The notes: generated from the letters alone by a model not told the origin. A stretch of DNA of 64,000 bases from Gimesia alba (GCF_007744675.1 NZ_CP036269.1:186001-250000), one strand, 5' to 3'. Positions 28,413 through 38,058 are shown, counted from the first letter of the stretch. Made by a program: numbers and translations.

Positions 28413-29456
28413 TTAGCCCGCCTGTTTGTCTTCTGCTGTTTCCAGGTGTGGCTGCCAGCCGATGACATCGGTAATGTCGATCAGACCTGCTAAATGCTGC
28501 CGTTGGTCGACGACCGGCAGTTCACTGAGCTTGCGTGCTTTTAACAGTTCGACGGCCGCTTCCAGAGAAGCGTCAGATTGAATGGTAGTCGGTTGCGCGG
28601 TCATGACTTCAGAGATCGGTCGGTCCAGTTGTGCATCGCGGCGTTCTTCCAGCAGACGGGCCAGGTCACTATCGGTGAAGATGCCTGTGACCCGATCGGA
28701 TTCATCGACAATGATCACCGCACCGCTGCGACGACCGGGGCAACTCAAGCGGACAAACGTTTCGCGGATGGAACTGGTTTCTTGTGTCACACGCACTTCG
28801 CTGCGCGGGCGCATGACTTCATTAATCTGAGTCAGCTTTCGCCCCAGATTTCCTCCGGGGTGAAAGGTGGCAAACTGCAGCGGCGTGAAGCCGCGGGCTT
28901 TGCTGAGGACCAGCGAGAGCGCATCGCCCATTGCCAGCATCGCCGTCGTTGTTGTGGATGGTGCCAACTGATGCGGGCCGGCTTCTTTCAAATCTCCCAG
29001 ACACAATACGATTTGAGAGGCGCGGCCGAGTGTGCTTGTCTTGCGGGCCGTGATGCCGATCGTGGGCAGGTTCATTTTCTGAAACAGGGGGAGCAGCCGC
29101 CTGAGTTCTTCTGTTTCGCCGCTATTGGAAAGTGCCAGCACGGTATCATCGGAATGCAGGCAGCCCAAGTCGCCATGAATGGCTTCCGCCGGATGCAGAA
29201 AATGGGAACGTGTGCCTGTCGAAGAGAGTGTGGCGCAGATTTTTTGTGCGATCAACCCTGCTTTACCCATGCCCGTTAAGATGACAGCGCCCTTGCGAGA
29301 CAGAATTAATTCGACGGCGTCACAGAGTTCTGTTCCCAAGGCATGACCCATCTGGCGCAGTGCATCGGCCTCGCAGAAAATAATCTCGCGCGCATCTCGT
29401 AACTGATCAAACTGGGAAAACTCGATTACCGACCTTGCAGGAAGGGAACTCATCAC
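28413..29456 (-). CDS. kdsD: D-arabinose 5-phosphate isomerase (KdsD/KpsF)
   Basis: A 347-residue cytosolic enzyme with an N-terminal SIS sugar-isomerase domain (about 35-180: GAVILTGMGKAGLIAQKI, SSTGTRSHFLHPAEAIHGDLG, LALSNSGETEEL) and two CBS domains (about 215-335: MRPRSEVRVTQ, VMTAQPTTIQSDASLEAAVELL). It converts ribulose 5-phosphate to arabinose 5-phosphate, the first step to Kdo of lipopolysaccharide. It precedes the giant Lpt-like gene by 62 bases on the same strand, so the pair suggests Kdo-type LPS synthesis and transport. The family split between KdsD and GutQ cannot be made from sequence alone, but the context favours KdsD. Confidence 0.9.
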   Translation of the reverse strand: MMSSLPARSVIEFSQFDQLRDAREIIFCEADALRQMGHALGTELCDAVELILSRKGAVILTGMGKAGLIAQKICATLSSTGTRSHFLHPAEAIHGDLGCLHSDDTVLALSNSGETEELRRLLPLFQKMNLPTIGITARKTSTLGRASQIVLCLGDLKEAGPHQLAPSTTTTAMLAMGDALSLVLSKARGFTPLQFATFHPGGNLGRKLTQINEVMRPRSEVRVTQETSSIRETFVRLSCPGRRSGAVIIVDESDRVTGIFTDSDLARLLEERRDAQLDRPISEVMTAQPTTIQSDASLEAAVELLKARKLSELPVVDQRQHLAGLIDITDVIGWQPHLETAEDKQAG

Positions 29457-30009
29457 GCCATATCCTTATGTCGCATCCTTGCGGGCATGTTCAGGGGAGC
29501 GGGAGTATAAAGTGAGCTCGAAAATGGGTCAATCCGAAATTGCATTGCGAGAAATGCTGTAAGTATATAACAAATAATGCCTTACTGGACCTGGTTGCTG
29601 GAAGTTTGTTTCGGAGATTGTCAGGAGAATCGTTGTGGTTCCCCTTTCCTGGTCGGGATTGTAGAAGAAAGCATGAGTCGACTCTCGTAATTTCAATGAG
29701 ACCATCTACAATGATTAATCCCTGCGGTACTTTGTAGCAGGTTGTCCTTTGAGACGATCTTTCGAGTTGTCATTCTGGAACAGGCAGGATCGTTCGTTTC
29801 CACAACGCGAAGACAAAGTGCGAAACGTGGCCATCGTTTGGTTCTTAAGTCATTAAAGTAAAAGAAGATACGAAACGCATTCTTTCTGAGGTTCGCGACA
29901 GGCGTTGCAAATCTCGTTTCCCCTGAAATCTGGACCGGTCGTGGTTTTGGATTGGAATGCTTCCGGGGAGCGCAGTCTGGAATTCAAAAGTGTCAGTAGA
30001 CGGATCATT
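29457..30009. other. 553-base intergenic region before obg
   Basis: Divergent promoters for kdsD and obg must lie here. The usual obg neighbours rplU and rpmA are absent. Short frames exist, for example 29540-29737, but none has a ribosome site or family signal. No structured RNA was recognised. Confidence 0.35.
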
Positions 30010-31011
30010 ATGTTTGTAGATCGAGTAGATATATATTGTAAAGCCGGCGACGGCGGAGATGGGTGTGCCAGTTTCCGACGGGAAGCCCATGTCCCGCGCG
30101 GCGGTCCGAATGGCGGCGATGGCGGCAAAGGTGGCGATGTAGTCGTGCTCGCCGATGAGAATGTCAGTAGTTTAGCCAATATCATCGGCCACAAACATTG
30201 GAATGCCGAACGCGGCGGACACGGATCGGGAAGTTTAAAAACCGGGAAATCGGGTCAGGACGCGGTCATTATGGTCCCGCCGGGAACACTGGTCCTGGAC
30301 AGTAAACGCGGGCATCTGTTACGCGATATGAAGCAGAGCGGCGATCGCGTGGTGGTCGCCAAAGGGGGCAAAGGGGGCCGCGGCAATCGTCATTTTGCGA
30401 CCGCCACTCACCAGGCACCCCGTGAGTTTGAAAAGGGGGGAGTGGGAGAACAGCGTGATATTTCACTCGAACTGAAACTGATCGCTGACGTCGGATTGGT
30501 CGGGAAACCGAATGCCGGCAAATCGACGCTGCTGAGCCGACTTTCGAAGGCGCACCCCGAAATTGCAGACTACCCGTTTACCACAAAATATCCTAATTTA
30601 GGCTTGGTTCGACTTGGATTCGACCATCAATTCGTGATGGCGGATATCCCCGGTCTGATCGAAGGCGCCCATGCAGGTGTCGGGCTGGGGCATGAATTCT
30701 TGAAGCATGTCGAGCGGACGCGGCTCCTCGTGCATCTGGTGGAGCCGTCACCCATGGACCAGACCGATCCGATTCAGAACTACCGTCAGATTCGGGAAGA
30801 GATGCGACTTTATGATCCTACACTGATGGAACGCCCGGAAATTCTGGTAGTGACGAAAAGCGAGTTGCCCGATGCGGCCCCGGTGGCCGAACTGCTGGAA
30901 GAAGAATTAGGACATCCGGTGATGCAAATCTCCTCTGCCACCGGCGCCAATCTCGAAAAACTGGTCCGAATGATTATTGACGAACTGCAAAATCTGGAAG
31001 TCGAGGCCTGA
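30010..31011 (+). CDS. obg: GTPase Obg/CgtA
   Basis: A 333-residue ribosome-associated GTPase. I start it at 30010 (MFVDRVDIYCKAGDGG, the conserved Obg opening); the open frame continues 35 codons upstream without similarity. The Obg fold at 1-158 carries its glycine-rich loops (GGDGGKGGDVV, KGGKGGRGN). The G domain has the P-loop GKPNAGKS at 165-172, switch TTKYPN, G3 DIPG at 212-215, and G5 SSA near 308-310. The G4 motif reads TKSE at 282-285 instead of N/TKxD. The long C-terminal OCT domain is missing, as in many bacteria. It acts in ribosome assembly and growth control. Confidence 0.93.
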   Translation: MFVDRVDIYCKAGDGGDGCASFRREAHVPRGGPNGGDGGKGGDVVVLADENVSSLANIIGHKHWNAERGGHGSGSLKTGKSGQDAVIMVPPGTLVLDSKRGHLLRDMKQSGDRVVVAKGGKGGRGNRHFATATHQAPREFEKGGVGEQRDISLELKLIADVGLVGKPNAGKSTLLSRLSKAHPEIADYPFTTKYPNLGLVRLGFDHQFVMADIPGLIEGAHAGVGLGHEFLKHVERTRLLVHLVEPSPMDQTDPIQNYRQIREEMRLYDPTLMERPEILVVTKSELPDAAPVAELLEEELGHPVMQISSATGANLEKLVRMIIDELQNLEVEA

Positions 31012-31013
31012 TC

Positions 31014-31271
31014 GTGGAGCAGGAGCCCCTTTCCCAGTCAGACGATCCCGTTCAGAAACCAGCGGCTTCACCAACGCAGCCGGAAGAGACGCCCGGAGAA
31101 GTCCGGGTCCGTTTTGGTAAATTCGGAGCGGCACTGTTCATGGTACTGGGGTTCGCCTATCAGGCATTTTTTAACACCGCACAGAGCCAGACCGAGCGGA
31201 TTACCGAGCTGGGCATTCTGATGCTGGTCGGCTTCTTCTTGGGTTGGGGCTTCGCCCGACTTCGTTTTTAA
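31014..31271 (+). CDS. Small two-helix membrane protein behind obg
   Basis: An 85-residue protein starting with GTG only two bases after the obg stop, so probably translated together with it. The first third is proline- and glutamate-rich; residues about 38-52 and 64-80 are hydrophobic (ALFMVLGFAYQAFF and LMLVGFFLGWGFA). No family was recognised. Coupling to obg hints at co-expression but does not give a function. Confidence 0.6.
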   Translation: MEQEPLSQSDDPVQKPAASPTQPEETPGEVRVRFGKFGAALFMVLGFAYQAFFNTAQSQTERITELGILMLVGFFLGWGFARLRF

Positions 31272-31714
31272 GCCCTGTCTCCGCGTCGGCTTCTGAATTG
31301 TAAAATTTGCATTTCCTCTCATTCCCAGGGCGACTTTGCAATTTCTACAATGTTTTGACACGTCTCTTTTGACGAAGGTTCTGCTGCCAAATTTTTTTGT
31401 GTGTATGCCGTAAGTGGCATGTGAGACATGTCTTATGCGCATCTTGTCTCTGCTTTGAATCCCGCTTCGGTGTGATTTTCGAACCATTGGCCTCCCGTTT
31501 GCATTAACCATCTTTCACCTGACTCGCTGTGATTCGTGTGAATGGAATTCACCAACCATCGTTTCAGGCAACCGGAACCTCAGGTTCTTCCCACGATCAT
31601 ATCTCAAAACCCCATTTCGAGTGATCGACCCAAAACTATCCCGTTACAATCAATTGAGAGTGTGTCAGCCGAAGACCCGCATCTTCGGCTGCAACCCAAA
31701 AGGAACAAGAGGGC
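31272..31714 (+). promoter_or_regulatory. 443-base leader region with a hairpin before a peptidase gene
   Basis: No gene recognised. A perfect 10-bp hairpin (CAGCCGAAGA/TCTTCGGCTG, loop of 6) lies at 31666-31691, ending 23 bases before the ATG at 31715 and ten bases before the SD AGGA at 31701-31704. It could protect the leader, terminate weakly or control access to the ribosome site. Confidence 0.45.
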
Positions 31715-32899
31715 ATGGAAGCTCAACTTTGTCGCTGTTTCGTTTTATTCCTGGCTGCATTCTTATCGCTGGGAGCCTCTTACAAAACATCCAATTTCAT
31801 TACTCATGCACCCACGCCGGAAATCGCCAAGCAGGTGGGCGATGCTGCTGAGATCTATCGTAAAGAACTGGCCATTACCTGGCTGGGACATGAACTTCCC
31901 AAATGGTATGCCCCTTGTCCGATTAAAGTCAAAGTAGGCAACTATGGAGCCGGTGGTGCGACCACCTTCTCCTTCGACCGGGGAGAAGTCTTTGGTTGGG
32001 ACATGCAGATCCAGGGAACATTAGAACGCATTCTGGATTCGGTACTCCCGCACGAAGTCAATCATACGATCTTCGCCTGCCACTTTCGTCGACCGCTGCC
32101 TCGCTGGGCCGACGAAGGGGCAGCGACTATCGTTGAACATGAATCAGAGAAAAAACGTCAACGGTTGTTGAACCGTCAGGTGATGGGAACCAACAAACGG
32201 ATTCCTCTCAGACGTCTGCTCTCCATGACCGAATATCCTTCGGAAATGCAACAGGTGCTGACATTGTATGCGGAAGGGTATTCCCTGGCCGACTATCTGC
32301 TGCAGACCGGCGGCAAAAAACGCTATCTGATGTTTCTGGAAGATGCCCATAAGAATGGCTGGGATGAAGCCATCGCCAAATTATACAAATACAAAAATGT
32401 AGAAGATCTGGAACAACGCTGGGGCAGCTGGATTATGGCTGGCAGCCCGGCTCTGAATCTTCCCGCAGGTCAGCAACTGGCAGCCAACGACCCCCAAGCG
32501 AAGTCGGCAGCCGAAAACAAGGATCTTGTGATTCGTTCTCAGAGTCCTGATGAGAGTGAAGACGAATTCGAAACCGCCATGAATGAGCAGACAGAGCTGG
32601 CCAGTCTGGATCAGACCGACAGAGAGAGCCGTAAATCACGGCCGCTGCCGATTAAGTCGCGGATTCCCTTCAGCGGACGTAAGGCAGAAAGCCATCAAAT
32701 CAACGAAACGGTTGCCTTTGCACCCGAGTCACAGCGTACCTCGCTGCCACAGGAACGAGAGCAGTTTGCTCAAGCTCGTCCCCAGCCGCGACGTGCTCCG
32801 CAACGCAGAGCACAACAACAGTCGAATGGTCGGTACAGCCGCGTCGCCAGTCCTGCACGTGGCATCGATCTGGGCCAGTCGGCTGAAATCGACTTTTAG
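31715..32899 (+). CDS. Exported HExxH peptidase with disordered C-terminal tail
   Basis: A 394-residue protein with a signal sequence (about 1-23, CFVLFLAAFLSLGAS). The N-terminal half has the zinc site HEVNH at 113-117 and WADEGAA with E134 as probable third ligand, a peptidase MA-like gluzincin arrangement with a short spacing. After a helical region (YSLADYLLQTGG, about 190) the last 150 residues are low in complexity, rich in Q, R, P and S (for example PRRAPQRRAQQQ). The tail may bind an acidic polymer. It converges with the phosphonate alcohol dehydrogenase, 17 bases between the stops. Substrate unknown. Confidence 0.7.
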   Translation: MEAQLCRCFVLFLAAFLSLGASYKTSNFITHAPTPEIAKQVGDAAEIYRKELAITWLGHELPKWYAPCPIKVKVGNYGAGGATTFSFDRGEVFGWDMQIQGTLERILDSVLPHEVNHTIFACHFRRPLPRWADEGAATIVEHESEKKRQRLLNRQVMGTNKRIPLRRLLSMTEYPSEMQQVLTLYAEGYSLADYLLQTGGKKRYLMFLEDAHKNGWDEAIAKLYKYKNVEDLEQRWGSWIMAGSPALNLPAGQQLAANDPQAKSAAENKDLVIRSQSPDESEDEFETAMNEQTELASLDQTDRESRKSRPLPIKSRIPFSGRKAESHQINETVAFAPESQRTSLPQEREQFAQARPQPRRAPQRRAQQQSNGRYSRVASPARGIDLGQSAEIDF

Positions 32900-32916
32900 A
32901 CAGTGTCCAGATTAAG

Positions 32917-34017
32917 TTAATCAAATTGATGTGGCAGGATGGCGACACGATACGAACGATGATTGGCTGACTCTGCAAACGCAGCCGGGACTTCATCGAG
33001 CGAGAAGGAATGTTCGCTGAGTCGCTGAAACGGATACTGGTTCTGATAACGCTCGAGAAAATTCAACGCGTTCGCCAGATCAAGGTCGGTATAATTGTGA
33101 ATGCCTTCCAGTCTGAGTAATTTACGGACCATGGTTTCCGCAGAGAGCTGTATCGGCCGGGCCGGGTAAACGGCACCGACGAGAATCATGCGACCGCCAA
33201 TCGCCAGCGACTCCAGACCGCTTTCCATGACTTCCGGAACACCCGTCATGTCGAACACAAGGTCCACGCCGCGTCCGTCTGTCAGATGTGGAATCTCCGC
33301 ATGCAGCGGCTGTTCTTTTTTCGCCAGTACCGTGTGCGTCGCGCCGAATTCAAGACTGCGTTTGACACGCTCCGGTTCGATGTCGGTCACAATCACCGCC
33401 GCAGCGCCGTGCGAATGCGCGACGGCGGCAGCGGTCACTCCCAGCATGCCCGCTCCTAGAATGAGTACGGACTTGTTTTCGATTTCCCCGGCAAGACGAA
33501 AGGCGGCCATCACGGTGGCGGTCGCACAGTTCGCAGGGCTGGCAACCTGATCGGGCAATGATTCCGGCACTTTGAAAATCGTCGTGCCTTTAACCAGATG
33601 ACAGTGGCTGGCCAGACCGCCACTCAGATAATTTTGATCGGTGAGACGCTGATGTCCGTATTTGAACAGCCGGGTACATTTTTGCGTGAGGCCGCGGCGG
33701 CAATTTTCACATTCCTTGCAGGAAACCGCAACAGACCACGTGATGCGATCACCAATGAGAACAGGGCGGTCCAGATAATCCCGGATCGGGACTTCGGAAT
33801 TCAGGTCCACCACGCGGCCGATCATTTCGTGTCCCAGAATCGTTGGGCAGGGGGTCGAACGCGTGCCCTCGTACGTATGCAGGTCACTTCCGCAAATCGT
33901 ACAGCAGAGGATTTCCACCAGAGTTTCGCCCGGCTGCAGTTTGGGTTTTTCAACGACAGTACGTTGTAAGGGGGGATCATCGCCCGTCAGGACTATCGAG
34001 GTACATTGATCGCTCAT
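32917..34017 (-). CDS. Zinc alcohol dehydrogenase, phosphonate-cluster type
   Basis: A 366-residue medium-chain dehydrogenase. The catalytic zinc site CTICGSDLH and GHEMIG and the structural zinc cysteines (CKECENCRRGLTQKC) are present, as is the nucleotide loop ILGAGMLGVTAAAVAHSHGA. The sequence fits the subfamily (TIGR03366) found beside phosphonate degradation genes. It could reduce or oxidise an aldehyde or alcohol arising from 2-aminoethylphosphonate or hydroxylated phosphonates. It is the last gene of the leftward cluster, 170 bases after phnW, so it may have its own promoter. The exact reaction in such clusters is not settled. Confidence 0.83.
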   Translation of the reverse strand: MSDQCTSIVLTGDDPPLQRTVVEKPKLQPGETLVEILCCTICGSDLHTYEGTRSTPCPTILGHEMIGRVVDLNSEVPIRDYLDRPVLIGDRITWSVAVSCKECENCRRGLTQKCTRLFKYGHQRLTDQNYLSGGLASHCHLVKGTTIFKVPESLPDQVASPANCATATVMAAFRLAGEIENKSVLILGAGMLGVTAAAVAHSHGAAAVIVTDIEPERVKRSLEFGATHTVLAKKEQPLHAEIPHLTDGRGVDLVFDMTGVPEVMESGLESLAIGGRMILVGAVYPARPIQLSAETMVRKLLRLEGIHNYTDLDLANALNFLERYQNQYPFQRLSEHSFSLDEVPAAFAESANHRSYRVAILPHQFD

Positions 34018-34187
34018 GATTTCGTACGACTTATTATAATCTGGTTAACGCGATCTGATTGAACGGCTTTTCAGACAGCGCGAGTTTGAATCTGCTAGAG
34101 GGGTTCTGAATCAATACAGAAAAGTGACCTTTTTTATAAACGCCCTTTTCGAAAACCGAAAGTGTACTTTTATCTGCGGGGCTCTTT

Positions 34188-35312
34188 TTATTCTGTCTTG
34201 GCGGAAGTAACCGCCATCGCATCCAGCACCTGTTCAATCTGTTCCACCAGCTGCTGCATGTCAGCGGGAAAGACATTGCCGATATTTCCAATCCGAAACG
34301 TCTCTGCCTGGCTGATTTTTCCCGGGTAAATCACATACCGGCGGTGTTTCAGTTCATCGTAAAACTGATTGAAGAAAAACAGCGGCGAATCGGGATAATA
34401 AAACGACGTGATGATCGGCGATTGTAATTCGCGCGGCAAGAGTGTGCGCAATCCCGCCTGTTGCATTGCTGCGACTAAGGTGGATTGGTTTTCACAATAG
34501 CGGGCATGCCGCTGCGCCACGCCCCCTTCTGCTTCCAGTTCTTTCAACGCCTGCAGGAACGCACACACCACATGCGTGGGGGACGTGTATCTCCATTTCC
34601 CCCCTTTGTGTTCCATTTCGTTCCATTGGTCAAACAGATCCAGACTCAACGAGCGTGCGTAACCGGCCGTCTGTTCCAGTTTCTTCTGGTTGGCGATGAC
34701 AAATCCAAAACCGGGAACACCCTGAATACATTTATTGGCCGAGGAAATCAGGTAATCGACATGAAAGTTTTCCATCAACAGCGGAATCCCGCCGAAGGAA
34801 GACATCGCATCCAGAATATAGTCTTTGCCTGCCTCGGCAACGATCTGCCCGATTTCCGCAGCCGGATTCAACATGCCGGTTGTCGTTTCACAGTGCACCA
34901 TCGCGACATGTGTGATCGCCGTGTCGTCGGCCAGCGTGGCGCGAATCTGATCCAGATCGGGCGGTTCTGTTTCCGAGAAAGCTAATTCGATAAGCGGGAT
35001 TTTCAGACAGTTGGTGATTTGCGCGATGCGGCTTCCGTACGCGCCATTGGAAATCACCAGCAGTTTGCCTCCAGGCGGAATCACCGAGCCGATAGTGGCT
35101 TCGACGGCGAAGGTGCCGCTACCCTGCATCAGGACCGACGTAAATCCTGGTTCGTTTGTCGCCAGTCGTACCAGTCGCTCGCGAATTTCGACGACGCGCT
35201 GATTGTAGTCAACGTCCCACGTGGAATAATCGACGCCCATTGCCTCACGCACACTCTTTGTTGTGGTGAGTGGTCCGGGGGTCAGTAATAAATAAGGAAT
35301 GTCTGCGTCCAT
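34188..35312 (-). CDS. phnW: 2-aminoethylphosphonate--pyruvate transaminase
   Basis: A 374-residue PLP enzyme turning 2-aminoethylphosphonate and pyruvate into phosphonoacetaldehyde and alanine. The motifs are [17 protein letters not shown] at the start, [18 protein letters not shown] and the PLP lysine in [16 protein letters not shown], which is K194 when the ATG at 35312 is used. The open frame can start at a TTG 21 bases earlier inside phnX, but the ATG follows the phnX stop directly (TGATATG) and gives the normal family start. It is the third step from the end of the cluster and works with PhnX. Confidence 0.93.
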   Translation of the reverse strand: MDADIPYLLLTPGPLTTTKSVREAMGVDYSTWDVDYNQRVVEIRERLVRLATNEPGFTSVLMQGSGTFAVEATIGSVIPPGGKLLVISNGAYGSRIAQITNCLKIPLIELAFSETEPPDLDQIRATLADDTAITHVAMVHCETTTGMLNPAAEIGQIVAEAGKDYILDAMSSFGGIPLLMENFHVDYLISSANKCIQGVPGFGFVIANQKKLEQTAGYARSLSLDLFDQWNEMEHKGGKWRYTSPTHVVCAFLQALKELEAEGGVAQRHARYCENQSTLVAAMQQAGLRTLLPRELQSPIITSFYYPDSPLFFFNQFYDELKHRRYVIYPGKISQAETFRIGNIGNVFPADMQQLVEQIEQVLDAMAVTSAKTE

Positions 35313-35313
35313 A

Positions 35314-36120
35314 TCAGTGCTCGCTTGCTTCAATTTGTTCGATGATTTCAGGGAGAGTTTTCAGCGTGGGAATCACAAAGTGTGCGCCCGCGTTTTTAAG
35401 TTTGGTTTCAGCGGTTTGCAGCACGCTCGTTTTTTGATTGTCGTCCAGGGCAGCGAATTCGGCGACCGTCAAGCCGACTTCGCTGCCGGTTTGCGTTAGA
35501 CCCACGGTCCACGTGCCCGCATTTAGACCGGCTTCGATATCGGGGACCGTATCGCCGACTTTCACCACCGACGTCGGAGGAAAGACATTCAGTGCTTCCA
35601 TGTTCCGATAAATCATCCACGGCGCAGGGCGTCCTGCGGGAACTTCATCGGCACACATAGAATAGTCGGGATCGTAGCCTTGTGCTTTGGCTGCTGCCAG
35701 AACAGACTCGGCGACGATCCGCGGGTAACCGGTGGTGGAACCGATTTTGATACCGCGTTCTTTCAGTCGTGAAATCGTGTCACACAAGCCGGGCACCAGG
35801 TCGGTATAGTCTTGCGCTTCCTTGACCTGCAGTGGCATAAACGTTTGATAAATCTGTTCGACATCCTCTTCCGACCAGGGACGCTGGTGGGCCGCTTCCC
35901 ACTGGGCGGCGATCTCTTCCAGTTGAAACAGGCTGCGGATGTGATCTTTTTTATGCAGGCCCATCGGTCCCCGTGCCTGGGCGGGCGTCAGTTCCACACC
36001 ACAGGCCTGGAAGGCTTTGATGAAGGCAGAGATCGGGGCAAAACAACCATGGTCGATGGTGGTTCCCGCCCAGTCAAAAATAACGAGTTTGATTTTGTTG
36101 GTTGACATAATGACTTTCAT
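35314..36120 (-). CDS. phnX: Phosphonoacetaldehyde hydrolase
   Basis: A 268-residue HAD-family enzyme splitting phosphonoacetaldehyde into acetaldehyde and phosphate. The nucleophile is D16 in [11 protein letters not shown], followed by A18, and the Schiff-base lysine is K57 in [12 protein letters not shown], 41 residues later as in the Bacillus enzyme. PRPAP-like [13 protein letters not shown] and [13 protein letters not shown] complete the HAD core. Translation starts either at 36120, immediately after the stop of the HD gene (TGAATG), or at the ATG twelve bases on. Tight packing with phnW implies one operon. Confidence 0.94.
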   Translation of the reverse strand: MKVIMSTNKIKLVIFDWAGTTIDHGCFAPISAFIKAFQACGVELTPAQARGPMGLHKKDHIRSLFQLEEIAAQWEAAHQRPWSEEDVEQIYQTFMPLQVKEAQDYTDLVPGLCDTISRLKERGIKIGSTTGYPRIVAESVLAAAKAQGYDPDYSMCADEVPAGRPAPWMIYRNMEALNVFPPTSVVKVGDTVPDIEAGLNAGTWTVGLTQTGSEVGLTVAEFAALDDNQKTSVLQTAETKLKNAGAHFVIPTLKTLPEIIEQIEASEH

Positions 36121-36702
36121 TCAGTTTGTTTCCAGTGTCGGTTGTTTCAGGACGCGCTGGACATAGGTTAAAAAATATTCGAGTTCCGGCGTTTCATAGC
36201 CGGGGATTTTGGCTGCTTCATCATAGGTCCGCAGACGCAGGGCATCTTGAGCCCACGGATTCTGTTCGAATGCCGCTTGTTCTGTTTCATCAAACGGGCC
36301 TCCCTGTAGCTTGAGACTTAACACGGAAGCAGGTGACAGGCGGGATGCATATTCTGCATCAGTCGCACAGCGATAGCGTTTGGCGTCGACGTGCAGACGA
36401 ATCGGTTCGGTGACCGCAGGAGGAAAATACCGAACGAGCCACTGCGCGCCGATGGTTTCATGCAGATCATCGATGCCTTGTGCCGCACAGTCTTCATCGT
36501 GTTTGTGGAGTAAATGACCGATGTCATGCAGGAACGCGGCCACGATCAGTTCCTGAGCTTCGCCGGCCTGCTCGGCGGCAAAAGCGGCTTGCAGCGCATG
36601 CTCTGTCTGTGAGATCGCTTCGCCGGCGTACATGTCGCTCCCTTTTTCACAGAAGCATTTCCGGATTTCCTCCACGATTTGATCAGGTTTTACCTGGGGC
36701 AT
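36121..36702 (-). CDS. PhnZ-like HD-domain oxygenase of phosphonate clusters
   Basis: A 193-residue HD-fold protein of the group tied to phosphonate degradation (TIGR03276, to which PhnZ belongs). The HD motif is AAFLHDIGHLL. The opening MYAGEAISQTEHALQAA carries Y25 and E28, which match the Tyr24/Glu27 pair of PhnZ that controls substrate entry to the mixed-valence di-iron site. PhnZ cleaves the C-P bond of (R)-2-amino-1-hydroxyethylphosphonate to glycine and phosphate with O2. No PhnY gene, which makes that substrate, is near. GGAGG six bases before the ATG marks the start. It overlaps the transporter gene by 20 bases. Confidence 0.85.
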   Translation of the reverse strand: MPQVKPDQIVEEIRKCFCEKGSDMYAGEAISQTEHALQAAFAAEQAGEAQELIVAAFLHDIGHLLHKHDEDCAAQGIDDLHETIGAQWLVRYFPPAVTEPIRLHVDAKRYRCATDAEYASRLSPASVLSLKLQGGPFDETEQAAFEQNPWAQDALRLRTYDEAAKIPGYETPELEYFLTYVQRVLKQPTLETN

Positions 36703-38044
36703 CAGGGGCCTCCGTTTCGGGTTCCGATGAAAGTGCTTGAGCCAGATTCATGTCGCGCTCCTGAATCAGCCAATACACGGTACCGGCGATAATCGCCGTA
36801 CAACAAATGCCGGCCAGACCACCAAAGGCCATCTTCCAGCCATAATATTGCGCAATCATGCCAACGGTATGGCCGGATAAAATGGCGCCCAGATAACCGG
36901 CGGAATCAACGAGACCCGCTACTGTGGAGCAGCCTCGTTTGCCGCCCAGGTCGATGGCCATCACACCCGACAGAAACGAATAGGGGGCCATCAGAAAAAA
37001 GGCGACCAGTGAGAGTAAGATGAGTGCCAATACCGGTTTGCCGGCGACATCAATCGTCGCCAGTAAACCCAGTGATAATACGAGTAGGATTAAACTGGGA
37101 AGCACAACGCGACCGTGGCGACCTCGTAAACGGTCGGACGTGACTCCCGCCAGCAAAGTGGAACAGCCGCCGACCAGGGGAAACAGCATGCTGCCAATCG
37201 CCGCTTCGCCGATATCAAACTTCACGACTTCATTCAGGAAGGTGGGGGTCCAGAAATTGAACGTTTCCCGCACGAGCGTGAGACTGAAATTCATGATGCA
37301 GATCAGCCAGAATAACGGGCTGGCCAGCAGGGGTTTCAGAACGTCTTTGATCGAAATCCGCTCGGCATGATTGCCTTCCGCACCAAACACATTGATCGGG
37401 TTGGCTTCGGGTTCTTCCAGCCCGACATCTTTGGGGCTCGACTTCAATGTGAAATACACAAAAACGGCAATCGCGGTCAGTGTGCCGGCAGCGACAAAAA
37501 AGACAGTCCGCCAGTTTGCCAGAAACTCGAACGATGCATAAGTCTCTCCCAGCAGAATCAGGCTGCCCAGGTAGATGCGGGCGAAGGCGTCTCCGAACAG
37601 AAAGGAGAGCGAAAGAATGGCCATCACGGTGGCATGCCATTTCACGGGATACCAGCGGGACGCCGTCTTGACCAGCGCCACCCAGCCCATTGACTGAAAA
37701 TAGCGGTTACAGGCCCAGACGATGATAAATACGGTCAGGCCTGATGCCAGCCCGAACAGAACGGAAAACACGATCGAGCAAATCATGCCCACGAGAAACA
37801 TCAAACGGCCGCCGAGGAAGTCGGCCAGGTAACCGTTAAAGATTTTGCCAATCGCATACAGCATCACGCCGACGGAAGCCACCGTGCCGATCTGGATTTT
37901 GGTAATCCCCACGCCGCCGTATTCTTTTAATATGAGTGGCGTCGCGACCGCCAGATTCGAGCGGCAGATATAATAACCGACATAACCCAGGAACAGACTT
38001 GTCAGAGTCAGCAGCTGCCAGTTGCGATTGCGTTTGTTTGACAT
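36683..38044 (-). CDS. MFS transporter, organophosphate/phosphonate (OPA) type
   Basis: A 453-residue inner-membrane protein with twelve predicted helices. The sequences FLGYVGYYICRSNLAVATPL, GYLADFLGGR and the SMGWVALVKTASRWYP stretch are typical of the glycerol-3-phosphate/hexose-phosphate antiporter (OPA) family. It probably takes up an organophosphonate, perhaps in exchange for phosphate; no phnCDE-type ABC transporter is present here. It lies between the FAD gene (14 bases) and the HD gene (overlap), so it is part of the operon. The conserved arginine of the OPA family (YICRSN) is present. Confidence 0.83.
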   Translation of the reverse strand: MSNKRNRNWQLLTLTSLFLGYVGYYICRSNLAVATPLILKEYGGVGITKIQIGTVASVGVMLYAIGKIFNGYLADFLGGRLMFLVGMICSIVFSVLFGLASGLTVFIIVWACNRYFQSMGWVALVKTASRWYPVKWHATVMAILSLSFLFGDAFARIYLGSLILLGETYASFEFLANWRTVFFVAAGTLTAIAVFVYFTLKSSPKDVGLEEPEANPINVFGAEGNHAERISIKDVLKPLLASPLFWLICIMNFSLTLVRETFNFWTPTFLNEVVKFDIGEAAIGSMLFPLVGGCSTLLAGVTSDRLRGRHGRVVLPSLILLVLSLGLLATIDVAGKPVLALILLSLVAFFLMAPYSFLSGVMAIDLGGKRGCSTVAGLVDSAGYLGAILSGHTVGMIAQYYGWKMAFGGLAGICCTAIIAGTVYWLIQERDMNLAQALSSEPETEAPDAPGKT

Positions 38045-38058
38045 CAGGTTTCACTTTT

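Noticed and set aside
29540-29737. A 65-codon frame in the gap before obg
   Set aside because: No ribosome site, no family signal, cysteine-rich by chance; not supported.
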